From assembly GCA_928212115.1 (NCBI GenBank), contig CAKMRJ010000001.1:183503297-183567296 (forward strand): 64,000 nucleotides of DNA, given 5' to 3'. How positions within the stretch are numbered: the first letter of the stretch is position 1; every line of letters starts with the position of its first letter. The position numbers were made by a program, and so were the translations under genes. This document shows positions 45,373 to 56,242 of this stretch, piece by piece. This stretch comes from Lactuca virosa. Its lineage: Eukaryota > Streptophyta > Magnoliopsida > Asterales > Asteraceae. A model generated the notes under the pieces. It made no database searches, was not told the origin of the DNA, and saw nothing but the letters and a program-made list of their open reading frames with translations.

Positions 45373-47963
45373 ATGTCAAACCCTATAAACAACAAAAATC
45401 CTCCTCTTCCTCTTCTTCCTCCTCTTAGTCCTCTACCAAATCCAATCTAGAAATCCTTTATCAAATCCAATCCTCCTAATGTGAGGATCGAAAGTTTTGA
45501 AATCAGAAAATCTCTTTTGGACTGTAAGCACAAAGATAGGGAATCTATAAGTGCGTATTTTCATATGATGAAAACATACTTTAATAGATTAATTATCCTG
45601 GATATTTTCATGTGCTCTCTTCCCGCTTCATTTCATGAGTTCTTTATGAACAACAAAATGGAAAATACCAATATGAGCCTCATGGAGCTTCATGACTAGT
45701 TGATAGCAGCTGAAGCTAGCATACAAGAGACTATTAAGCTCGCCAACCCCATTTTGTCAATTTATCATGGTAATACTAAAAGAAAAAAGGATTCTCATCC
45801 CAAATGAAAGGGAACGGGCAAGATTGGATAGTCTGATCAAAGCTCTTATATAAAAGTGTAAGCTAAGATAGTTCATACCACTGATCCAAATGGGGTTGTT
45901 TGTTTCTACTGTCAAAGCAAAGGACATTGGAAACGAAGCTTCCCTAAATACCTGGAGGATCTTAAGAAGGGCATAGCGAAGGTGGCTAGCATGCCAGGTA
46001 TGTCTATAATTGAACTCCATATGACATGCACTTCAAATTATTGGGTTCTTGATACATGATGTTGTACTCAAATTTTGTCAGATATGCAAGGACTAAAGAG
46101 CAGTAGGGAGTTAAGGCATGGGGAGCTTAACCTGAGCATGGGAAATAGTCATACTTCGGCTGTTACAAGGATTGGGTATTATGCGCTTGTGTGTGGAGGT
46201 GGTGTTCGTCTTAGTTTATTAAATTTTTTCTTTTCGCCTGATATGACACGGAACATTTTTTTTTTCGTGCATTGTTTAAGAATGGTTGTCGGTTTTCTTT
46301 TGATAATGAAAATGGTGGCATTTTGGTTGATAAGAATGGTTCTTTTATTTTCAAAGGTAGTCCTTGCAATGGTATGTATGAGAATGTTGTTTGTGTAAGT
46401 AAATTTGATAATCTACGATTAAATATTGGTTCTTCTAATATGGAATTAGATAAATCATGTTTGTGGCATTGTCATCTTAGGCATATAATAAAGAAGCGCA
46501 TCACCAAGCTCCAATCGGATGGGATCTTGGAATTATTTGACCTCAAGTCAGATAATGTATGTGAATCTTGCTTACTTGGCAAAATGACTAAGGCTCTATT
46601 CATAAGCCATTGTGAAAGAGTCAAGGATTTGTTGGACCTTATCAATATAGTTGTTTGTGGATCGTTTAAATCTGCCACAAACATGGTGAGAGATACTTCA
46701 AGACTTTCATTAATTATTTTAGTAGATATGGATATATCTATTTAACCAAGCATAAGTCAGAAATCTTTGAAGTTTTTAAAGAATTTCAAAATGAAGTAGA
46801 GATCCAACTGGGCAAAAAGATCAAGATGCTCCGATCCGATAGGGTGGAGAATATTTAAGCCTTGAAATCTACGATGATCATAAGAATTGGGGAATAGTTT
46901 CACAATTATCTCCTCCTAGAACACCACAGTTAAAGGGTGTTGTTGAGAGAAGAAATCGAACACTTTTAGATATGGTTTGATCTATGATGAGTCGAGCTAC
47001 ACTTCTAATAAAATTTTAGGGGTATGCCTTAGAGACACCCACCCAAATTGTAAACTTCATACCGAATAAGAAGGTTGCTCAAACACCCTCTGAGATGTGG
47101 AGTAGGATACATCATTCTCTAGCATATATAAAAGTTTAATGTTACGATGAATTTTTTCATCGCGAGGCAAACGATAAGCTTGAACCCAGAGAAAATAAGT
47201 GTTACATCATTGGTTAACGAAAAAAGTCTTTTAGATACTTGTTTTGGGGTTCTTACTTGACACTAGCACTCAACCTCGGTATAGCAACCTATTAAGCAAA
47301 CTGATATATCTCCATCTCCCATTCGCTGGTCCAACAGAGTTCGTTCTCCTCCTGAGTTTTATGGTTTCCATATTAGCATAGAATGAGAGTTATTGATCAA
47401 TGATCGTACACTGGTTAGTATGGATGAGCCATCTAATTATAAGGAAGCGATGACATGTCCGGAGGCTGCCAAGTAGAAGGAAAGCACGGATAGCGAGATT
47501 CAGTCAATGTATGACAACCATGTTTAGAATTTGGATGATCCCGAACCTGGAATTAAATTGTTGGGTGCAAGTGGATCTTTAAGAAAAAGACAAACATGTA
47601 TTAGAATGAGCACACATTCAAGGCTTGGTTGGTTGGGAAGGGTTATACTCAGAATCGAGGGATTGATTATGAGGAAACCTTATCGTTAGTAGCCATGTCA
47701 AGTCTATTAGGATAATACTTTCCATAACAGCCTTCCGTTAATATAAAGTATGGCAAATGTACATGAAAACTGCTTTCATAAATGTAAAACTGACGTAGGA
47801 TGTATATATCGCATAATCTGAAGTTTTCATAGATCCAAAATATCTAACTCAAGTGTATAAGATTTAAAGGCCCATATGTGGACTAAAATATGCGTCTCGC
47901 AACTGGAATCTTTGCTATCATGAAAGGGTCAAAGAGTTTAGATTTTCTAGAAGTGAAGATGAG

Positions 47964-48005
<42 letters not shown>

Positions 48006-48930
48006 AAGCCAGTAGGAGTATTATAGTCTTTTTATTATTGTATGTTGATGACATACTCATTATAAAAAAACAATATCCTAACATTGCAAGCTGTTAAGAT
48101 GTTGCGTGGGAGTTGTTTTGCTAGAGTACATACTTGGATAAAGTATTGAAGAGGAGAGAGGATGCATATATTATCGGTATAAGGATCTATAGAGATAGAT
48201 CTAGACGTCAAACATGAATTAGCCAGAGTACATACTTGGATAAAGTCTTGAAGAGGTTCAAGATGTAGGATTCCAAGACTGTGGTTTCCAGCCATGCAAC
48301 ATGGCAAAAAATTAGGTAAATCTCAATGTTACAGTTCTATTGATGAATACGACAGAATGAGTCGAGTCACATATGCCTCTTCTATAGGATCGATCATGTA
48401 CTCCATGACATGTACTCGACCTGATGTCTCATATATTCTGAGCATGTTGAGTCATTTTCAGGAAACCCCTAACGTCAATCATTAGATAGCAGTAAATAAC
48501 ATTGTGAAATACCTAACATGAACAAAGGATATGTTCTTCGTATATGGTGGAAAAGATTAGTTAATAATGACAGGTTATATATATGCAAGTTTCCATAATG
48601 ATAGAGATAACTCATGTTCACAGTCAGGATGAGTATTCTTGCTCAATGGAGGAGCGGTCACTTGGAAGAGTTTTAAGTAGAAGACTGTGGCAGACTCTAC
48701 ATGCAATTCGGAGTATATATTAACTAGTGAAGTTTTAAAAGAAGCTACATGGTTATAGAATTCCATTTATGATCTTATTGTTATTCCGAGTCTTGAGGAT
48801 CCTATAGAAATCTTTTGTGACAACGAGGGTGCAGTCGTATTCACTAAAGAACCCAAGCAACTTAATTATGTTGAGAAGATGATTTCCATCCTTAAGAGAA
48901 AGAAGAAGACCTCGTGTAAGAAGTAAATTG
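45373..48930 (+). pseudogene. COP-3 gag-pol remnant
   Basis: MSNPINNKNPPL starts at 45373, but most of the gag core is deleted. The zinc knuckle CFYCQSKGHWKRSF has lost its last Cys. The protease reads DT-stop-C with TGA at 46057-46059, the same stop as in COP-2. WHCHLRH, CESCLLGK, LRSD and YVDD-type (LYVDDI near 48040) blocks and an RNase H tail (FCDNEGAV, near 48818) follow in order through many stops. A TA microsatellite (47966-48002) has expanded inside the RT. Non-functional. Confidence 0.82.
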
Positions 48931-50104
48931 GATTAGTAAACTTTAGGTGGCAACATCGGAAAGGTTCAGAGTGAACATGGGAGCTGGAGACGTAGATGCA
49001 TGAAAATTATCAAGAGTTGTTAAGGATGGGTATAAGTATGGGTATTATAATTAAATTGTACGGTTATAAATTCATATCTCTAGATTTTAATAGTTATATT
49101 TATAGTTTAATATTAAGAATTATGAAATATGGAAATTAAATATAATTACTTGAAGGTCAAATTGATGAAAGTTGGAACTTTGAGGAACTAAATTGAGAAT
49201 TGGGGACATAAAAGTTAGAATATAGCAAAGAGGGGTCAATGAGGATCCTAAAACAGAACCTAACCTCAATAACCATTTTGCTTTGGAATTCTCGTTTTTG
49301 AAGACCTTACAACAGTGTTTGGACAATCCCAAGAGATTGAACAGTCGGATCGTCGAAATATTTGGAGTGCAGGTTCCCAAGGCATATATTAAATTTTTAA
49401 ACACTGGAGTTTCAATTTAAAGTTCTGGAGCACTATTTATGTATCATCAATCATGGCAAAAGCTTTAAGGCTGTTGTCGAAATTATTTTAGGTGTAAGAC
49501 TTGTATGTAGTCTTCAATATTGACAATAGAGGTATGGTTTCTTCGTTTTTGAATGTATTTTATATGTATATATATTGTGTGTTCATTTGGACGTCAACCA
49601 TTTCAATAGGGTTACGTGTATGGATCGAAAATGCTAACCCTAAACTTGAAATGTTGTTGATAATTCACTATTTTTTCCTTGTTTTGTAAAACTTTCAGAA
49701 AAAATCAATGGAAGTTGGAATTAGGTTCCATAGACTCTAAAAGTTCAGATTTTGAGTCTAGTATGTACCTAATTTTTTCCTTGACCTGATGTTGGCTATA
49801 ACTTGGGTGAAAATCGTCATTTTCACTGACTACTCCGTAATGAGCTGCATTGATACGCAGTTTTGTAAAATCCATAATAAATTGTAGTAAAATCCTATGG
49901 ACTTGTGCAAGTACTCCCTTGAAAGGTTGGCTGAGGATTTCTCCCTAGCCATCAATGTTCTTCATGTAATATTTTGTTTCTCTCCATCTATCCGTTACAT
50001 TTTACTCACATATTTTTTTTCTTCATGTTCATACACGATTATCTTCTTGATATTATCTTTCCACACCAATCCAATCTAGAAAATGGAAACCTACAAGTGG
50101 TATC
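48931..50104. other. Intergenic between COP-3 and COP-5
   Basis: AT-rich, no gene recognised on either strand. The stretch near 49760-49870 (GGCTATAACTTGGGTGAAAATCG) has the style of a decayed LTR, but no termini are visible. Confidence 0.4.
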
Positions 50105-50251
50105 TGTTAACGGACTATGTATATATGCATTTATAATTGTATTGTTTACATTAGTATAGCCCATTACCTCTTTATGTATCGTCCCAAGGCTATTCTTGTA
50201 TTTATACTTCATTGCAATACAAATATCATTATGGGAAAATATGATTTAGCA
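50105..50251 (+). repeat. COP-5 putative 5' LTR
   Basis: TGTTAACGGACTATG...GATTTAGCA, about 147 bp, with TATATATG and a CTTGTATTTATACTTC stretch near the end. The left edge is tentative as no partner LTR is visible. Confidence 0.45.
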
Positions 50252-50263
50252 TGGTATCAGGCT
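50252..50263 (+). other. COP-5 primer binding site
   Basis: TGGTATCAGGCT directly after the LTR end, near-consensus for initiator Met tRNA. Confidence 0.6.
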
Positions 50264-50439
50264 TAACAACCCTCAAAACCTAGCCGATCCCTTCCTGTGT
50301 TGACATTCTCATATGTCGATTGTGACCATATTCATTCCCTCATTGGTCATTCTTTTTTTCCTCTTTCTCTACAATGCTAGGTGACAACTGCAGTTCTACC
50401 ATACCCCCACACAACGCTTAAGGTATAGCAAACTTTAAA

Positions 50440-51505
50440 ACCTACATCACTCTAATTCTTGACCTCACCATTCACAACTTCGAACCATGGAGTGACTTAT
50501 TCAACTTTCACTGCATTGCCTACAAGGTTTTGGATCACATTGAAAACACATACGAAGTGCCAAACAAGCCTCCAACCGATGAATAATAGGAGAAACTTGA
50601 TTCCATGGTGAAATTATGGTTGTTTGGAGCTATCTCTCAACGTATCATCACATCTACATACTCATCCAACATTACTACACGTAAGGTCTGTCCAATCTTC
50701 ACTCTCTGTTCTATAAAAATAAGGAGTTTACAACGATGCATTTGGAAATAAAACTCATGATTATCTCAATGGGGAACCTAACTATTCAAGACTATTATGA
50801 CAAAGTTAAGAAAATCACAGACCTTCTTGAAGGTCTCATAGAACCTGTCAAAGGGAAACACTTAGTCATTCACGCACTCAATGGGATTTCTAGCAAAAAT
50901 GACAATATTTCTGGGATAAACCGCTATAGTAAGCCTTCTCCTACACTTTATGAGATGAAATCTATGCTTGCTATGCAGGAAACTTGCCTATCAACCACTC
51001 GCACCACCACTCCATCCCAAGAAAATTACCCCTTATCTCCATCTCTTCTCCACATCCGATCTACTTCTTCAAATCGAGGGGAGGCGGGTCTTCTCACCAT
51101 CACAATGAACTTTGAGGTGGTTACTCCTCTAATAATAGGCACTATCAACAACCTTCCTCAACCGCTGGTCAGCTCTTTAGAAACAATTGCTATGGATGGG
51201 TGTATATCCCACCACTGAATCCCCATTACTCACCTTCGTGGAATCCTTCAGCACCGCCTCAATATACCTGGGGTAATAAACAACATCTACACCCTACAAC
51301 CGATTCATGGACCAGGCCCACGTCCAACAGTCAAGGCCAGCTAGGCAACAAACCTTTCTCGGCCCAACAACTCTCTAGCAACAATACGGAAGCCCACCAT
51401 CAGTTTTTTGGATCCGAACAGCCCCTTTGGGCCTGGTTAGAAAGTGTTGATCATCCCACCTTGCTTTCTCACATATTTAATACGATGACACTCAAAGACC
51501 CGTGA
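50440..51505 (+). pseudogene. COP-5 gag (UBN2-type), decayed
   Basis: N-terminal traces (NFEPWSDLFNFHCIAYKVLD) give way after stops (near 50584) to an open stretch with ISMGNLTIQDYYDKVKKITD, then GKHLVIHALNGISSK and YEMKSMLAMQET. This is the classic gag-polypeptide pattern (M-x-x-L-S-I-x-D-Y, V-x-x-L-L-N-G-L, L-L-x-E-E). A Pro/Gln/Asn-rich tail follows in another frame (51200-51505). No zinc knuckle is visible. Confidence 0.75.
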
Positions 51506-51520
51506 AAAAGTGGATGGGTT

Positions 51521-52041
51521 ATGTACATCGGGGAAATCGACCATGTTCACGCCAATGTAGGTATACTTAACTCCATTTGTTATAATCATCATACATCTCA
51601 CTCTTTTTATGTCAGTAATGGATCTACAATATCTATTTTGACCTCGGGACATTATTTTTTTCCTATTCATAATATTTTTCGGCTACTTCATTTACAAAAT
51701 GTTCTTATAACACCAAACATTATTAAAAACCTCATATATGTCTGCAAATTTACTACTCAAAATAACCGTCCTATTTATCTAGTCTCAAGCTCCACCAGTC
51801 ATGCTTGCGTCTCCATATCATCCACCACTTGGCATCAACGACTCGGTCATCCTGGAGATCAAGTCTTAAAGCATCTATCTTCTAGTAGTTCAATTTCTTT
51901 TTGTTTATGAAAAACTAATGTTATTTGCCATGCTTTTCATCTTGCCAAGCACACTAGACTTCGATTCTATTTGTCTGATTCTACTATTTCCAAACCTTTT
52001 AAAAAATTTCACTCTAATTTGTGGACATCTCCTTTATCTAG
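51521..52041 (+). pseudogene. COP-5 protease/pre-integrase fragment, truncated by GYP-3
   Basis: Reads VSNGSTISILTSGH, LHLQNVLITPNIIKNLI, then WHQRLGHPGDQVLKHL, all typical of the protease end and GAG-pre-integrase domain. The catalytic D-T/S-G is already lost. After TGA at 51908 the frame continues to HSNLWTSPLSS, the first integrase strand, where GYP-3 begins. Confidence 0.78.
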
Positions 52042-52443
52042 TGTAACATCCTGTTTCAGATTGTTTACGATTCAAGACTCGTGAGCCGTAATCTAAATAT
52101 GAGAAGGTTTCGAGATTTTGAAAAAGATATGTTTAGGACTTCTTGGATATGGATAGGGCGGATTGTGTGAGAAAGGGGTTCGGTTTGTGCTTTAGGTCCC
52201 AAGGGTATCGACAAGTGTTTGTTTGGACTTTTCATGAATTTTGGATCTGAGTTCGAGTGGGCTCTAGGAGAAATAAAGTTGATTCAAGTGTAGAACTTCT
52301 CGCTACCTTTTCATGGATATAAAGTTCGTCGAAAACGGACATCGGGTGAGGAAGATATGACACTTGGAAGTTTTTGGCATAAACGGTCCCTTAAGGAGAA
52401 AAGTTGGCATGGAAGGCCATGCATGTGAAATGGAAGCGTGTGG

Positions 52444-52545
52444 GTACGCCCAGCGTAAGGATGGGTTACACCCAGCGTATAAGGGAAATGGTAGCGGGTG
52501 CTCTTTGTCGTACCCCCAACGTACAGGAGGTACGCCGAGCGTACG
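52444..52545 (+). repeat. GYP-3 palindromic words (GTACGC-CCA-GCGTAC)
   Basis: Four words upstream of the TATA: GTACGCCCAGCGTAA, GTTACACCCAGCGTAT, CGTACCCCCAACGTAC and GTACGCCGAGCGTACG. Four more lie downstream at 53160-53265, the best being GTACGCCCAGCGTAC. The 3' LTR repeats both clusters (58580-58685, 59308-59395). Confidence 0.85.
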
Positions 52546-52559
52546 TCCATAGTCTAGAA

Positions 52560-52590
52560 ACCCTAAATTTAGGGTGTGCCACTATATAAA
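52560..52590 (+). promoter_or_regulatory. GYP-3 promoter: telo-box palindrome plus TATA
   Basis: ACCCTAAATTTAGGGT (52560-52575) is a perfect 16-bp palindrome of two opposed telo-boxes. It lies seven bases before TATATAAA (52583-52590). It is repeated in the 3' LTR (TATA 58720-58727). Confidence 0.7.
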
Positions 52591-53672
52591 GAACATATTG
52601 GTTCTAACCCTAGCTTCCTTATCTGTTCCTTTACCCTCAGAAAACCCTAGAACGCCCCATCCCTTCATTCTTGAGTGATTTTTTCCATATGAAGCTCATT
52701 TGGTGGTGTAAGCTTGGAAGAAGAAGTTGGCAAGGAAGAACTTGGGAGTTTGAAGCTCATAGATCTGGAATGTCCTCATCATTTGGAGCTCTTATGAGGT
52801 ATAAAGTTCATAACTTTACTTAAGAATGCATGGATCTTGTGTAGTGAAGTTTTGGAGTTGTTTTGGTCCCAACTTTGAACCTTTATGTTGGAATCTTGTT
52901 TTTGAGCTTAGGGTTGCCACCCTCAGAGCTAAAAGGGTCCCATAAGCAGTAAAGTTTCAATCTTGATGGTCCTAATGAGTTCATGCATGATATCTAGCCC
53001 TTGTTATGGAAATATGTTGATGCCTTTTGAGTTTGAGCTTATTTGGTGGATTGCAAGTCACCAAGATTATGACTTTAAGGATTAAGAGGAAAATAAGGAC
53101 CTGGATCTGAATTTGTGGCCTCTGGAATGAAGTATTAAGCACTTAATGGAAAAAGGGCTTAACAGGAAGGTTACACTGAGCGTACGTGCAGGTACGCCCA
53201 GCGTACTCGCCATCGAGTCGGTACGCTTAGCGTACGTAGGAGTACGCCCCGCGTAACTTGTCTGTATTGGACTTTGTGTTTTGGGCCATGCCTTCGGCAT
53301 TTGGGCCATCAATAGTCTGAAGTTATGGGCCAATGATGTATTTGAGCTTGGGGTGAGGCCCATTGGAGGGAGTGGGCCCAGTTTAGCAAAGTGGGCAGTT
53401 AGTGGACTTGGGAAGTTTATCTAGTGTTGGTCCCGCCAACTAGATTGAGAATTGGGCCTTGGTGGGTCCAATGGGTTTAGGTCATTATTGGGCTGGTCAG
53501 TGGGCTATTATTAGACCTAAAGAGTGAGAGTTGGACTTAGTACCTAATTGGGGTAATTGTGGGATTTTGCACAGAGTTAGAGAACGAAGTATAGCGGCAG
53601 CATTACTAGAGGTTGTTCATCATACGAGGTGAGTCTTCTCACTTTACCTTACCTAGAGTGGTAATTATGTGT

Positions 53673-53917
53673 GACCGGAAGGTCTTATGTACTATGACGA
53701 GTATGTGATATATGTTGTTCTGTGAGATGTATATGTTATGTATGTTATGAGTAGCATGGTATGGACCGGAAGGTCAACAGTGTATGGACCGGAAGGTCAG
53801 CAGTGTATGGACCGGAAGGTCAATATGGTATGGACCGAAAGGTCGACAGAGTAGGACCGGAAGGTCTACTCAGATTGTGGGACCGGAAGGCCCCTGAGAC
53901 ACATTGACCGGAAGGTC
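53673..53917 (+). repeat. GYP-3 array of GNRA-type mini-hairpins
   Basis: Eight copies of GACC-GGAA-GGTC start at 53673, 53764, 53787, 53810, 53833, 53855, 53881 and 53906, mostly 22-26 bp apart. Each is a 4-bp stem with a GNRA tetraloop. The copy at 53833 has GAAA, still GNRA. The copy at 53881 ends GGCC and loses one pair. The array lies over 1 kb downstream of the TATA, so it is probably transcribed. Confidence 0.8.
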
Positions 53918-54214
53918 TCGTAGAGCTATAGCCTCGAGTGGCTTATGTGCTGTATGTAGTATTTTGGGGAACTCACTAAGCTTCGTGCTTACCGTGTTAT
54001 GTGTTATGTGTTTCAGGTTCTTATCAGGATCACAGGAAGGCACCGACATGATTGTACACACACACTATGTTTTGGGAAGAGCTACTGTGGATCTTGGATT
54101 TTATGTGATGATTTGAAAACTTTGTTAAATGAATATTTGGAGTTGAACAATATGATATATGTTTTTATTAATCTAAAATGAAAATTTGGTTTGAATTTTC
54201 ACGATGTTACAAGT

Positions 54215-54226
54215 TGGTATCAGAGC
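54215..54226 (+). other. GYP-3 primer binding site
   Basis: TGGTATCAGAGC three bases after the 5' LTR end. Confidence 0.92.
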
Positions 54227-54815
54227 CTTGGTTTGAGGGATTCTGATACACCTTCGGGCATATCTGAACTCAAACTGAGGATTTGAGAAAAGTTTTCAAA
54301 AAGAAACGATTTTCTAAGATAAGTAAAAGATTTTCAAGAAAGCGAAAAGGAGCAGTGTGTACAATCAGCCAGCGCCCGAATGTTGATTTCCCAAAATACC
54401 CTTACGTTATATGTTATGAGATGTTATATGATATGTTATGCACGGTAGAGAGTAGGCTAGGTATTCATATCTAGGACTAGAGTGGCCTGATTTGTGATGC
54501 CTTAGCCTAGGAGTTACTGCTACTATGAGTTACTTCGAGAATGAGTAGGTAGTAGAGAGGTGCTTATGAGAGGTCTATTGGAAAGTGGCCTGTGTGTGAT
54601 AAGATGTAGAGTACTTGTGATCTGGAATCCTAGGAGCAGGACTTGGGGTGAAAACTGATGTGGTGTGGAAGGTAGTATAGGGCCCGTACTACTGGAAACA
54701 CCGGATCAATGATCGAGTGCAAGCATACTCGAGCGAGTCACTGTTTTCTTTTATGATGTGAGATATCATGGTGGGTACACGACACACACCGGTGAGCAGC
54801 GGTGTTAGCGATGAG
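54227..54815 (+). other. GYP-3 interior before the 44-bp array
   Basis: No gag or other domain recognised. It contains frequent stops in all frames and short repeated TAGAG/GTAG words. Confidence 0.5.
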
Positions 54816-55298
54816 GAGAAGTGATGTCATGGTTTGAGTACCATAATAAATAGCAGATTGAGAAGTGATGACATGGTTTGAGTACCATGATAAATAGCCG
54901 ATTGAGAGGTGATGTCATGGTTCGAGTACCATGATAAGTAGCAGATTGAGAAGTGATATCATGGTTCGAGTACCATCATAAGTAGCAGATTGAGAAGTGA
55001 TGACATGGTTCGAGTACCATGATAAGTAGCAGATTGAGAAGTGATGTTATGGTTCGAGTACCATGATAAGTAGCAGATTGAGAAGTGATGACATGTTTCG
55101 AGTACCATGATAAGTAGCAAATCGAGAGGTGACATCATGGTTCGAGTACCATGATTTGAGGCGGATTGAGAAGAGATAACATGGTTCGAGTACCATGATT
55201 CGTAGTAGATTAAGAGGAGATAACATGGTACGGGTACCATGATTCATATAAGATCGAGAGGTGGCCACACGGTTTGAGCACCATGGCATGTGGCGGTT
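54816..55298 (+). repeat. 44-bp tandem array, 11 units, each with a hairpin
   Basis: Unit pattern GAGAAGTGATGACATGGTTC then GAGTACCATGATAAGTAGCAGATT. CATGGT/ACCATG forms a 6-bp stem (7 bp when the unit has TCATGGT/ACCATGA). In unit 10 the stem is 8 bp (CATGGTAC 55224-55231, GTACCATG 55234-55241). Divergence increases toward the right end. No stable ORF. Confidence 0.92.
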
Positions 55299-56242
55299 AG
55301 TGCTTCTGGTTTTACCAGTTATTCCGTGGTGATTGTCTAGACTGAGATCAGATATGAAAGAGTATGGGGCTAGAACACCATGATGAACGAGTTTAGTGGA
55401 GCATCCCTTGAGAGGGGAATCGAGTTAGCTCCAAGGAATTGTTGGTGAGATGCCATTTGGAGTCGCAAGACTCAGGAATGTGTACGGATGGTAAATTATG
55501 GAAGAATACGGTCTGGGCTGAGCGACCGGCCGATAGTGAAGATGTCACTTTCTGTGACCTAGGTGGTGTTGTTTTCGTTTCCTCTGGGAAACATAAGAGG
55601 TGTTGGGATTTCGGTATCTAAACTTGGGGGTAAAAGCCTGCGGGTTAGCATTGATGGCGACTTTCCATCAGAATATTTGGGCAGTATGTCTGCCGAGAGG
55701 TAATGTTAGAGCATGAGCAGGTTGTCAGTGGGTACTGAGATGGTTAAGGAGAAGGATACACCCTATTTGAGCATAGTAGGGCATGTATTAGCTGCAGCGG
55801 TGGACGATCAAAAAGAGGATAGTGAGGCGGTGGCCCTTATTGTCTATGATGAGTATCGAGTGTAGTAATGAGGTCTCCGCTCTTATTACGACCCACGTGA
55901 TGGAACGTTGGTTGAGGAGTCGAGGATGAGGAGTATGATAGTTCATTACTTTCAAATTAAGAGTCAGAGTTACTACTGGACAGTTGAGATGTCCGGTAAT
56001 GAGATGGTATGAGATTCTGTATGATTAGAGGCAACCATGATGAGAAGTTTCTGAGGATTTCATCTGAGAGTCGGGGTATTTGGAGTTACGAGGTCTCTAT
56101 CGGGGAGACCACCGAGCATTACGTAGTACCTTCCAAGAGTAAGTGTGATGTTTCTGGTGGAAACAGTCTGTGGAATAGATTATTGGTGCGCCAATTGGTG
56201 ATGGTTCGAACCCTGAGTGGGGGAGAACTGGATATTCTATCG
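55299..56242 (+). other. GYP-3 interior between arrays
   Basis: GT-rich non-coding DNA. The first 234 bases of the reading frame at 56009-57244 lie here but show no known domain. Confidence 0.5.

Larger units (their letters stand above)
42696..48930 (+). mobile_element. COP-3: heavily decayed Copia element, 3' LTR missing
   Basis: LTR (42696-43444), primer-site-like TGGTATTAGAGT at 43446, long leader, then gag-pol traces in the COP-1/COP-2 order through RNase H to about 48930. No 3' LTR or polypurine tract follows, so the right end was deleted. Every domain contains stops and frameshifts; this is the oldest member of the COP-1/2/3 group in the window. The leader between about 43500 and 44560 does not match the relatives and may contain foreign DNA. 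Confidence 0.82.
50105..52041 (+). mobile_element. COP-5: Copia element (Ale/Retrofit-like), cut by GYP-3
   Basis: A short putative LTR (50105-50251), a primer-site-like TGGTATCAGGCT, gag and the start of pol, broken off inside the integrase where GYP-3 is inserted. The remainder should lie beyond GYP-3/GYP-4 and outside the window. Gag type and short LTR separate it from COP-1, COP-2 and COP-3. GYP-3's left flank is TCTAG (52037-52041). Confidence 0.75.
52042..54211 (+). repeat. GYP-3 5' LTR
   Basis: TGTAACATCCTG...GATGTTACA, 2170 bp. The U3 phrase TCGTCGAAAACGGACATCGG (52327) is shared with GYP-1. GTACGCCCAGCGTAC-type words lie at 52444-52545 and 53160-53265, either side of the TATA (52583). 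An array of GACCGGAAGGTC hairpins lies at 53673-53917. Confidence 0.92.
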
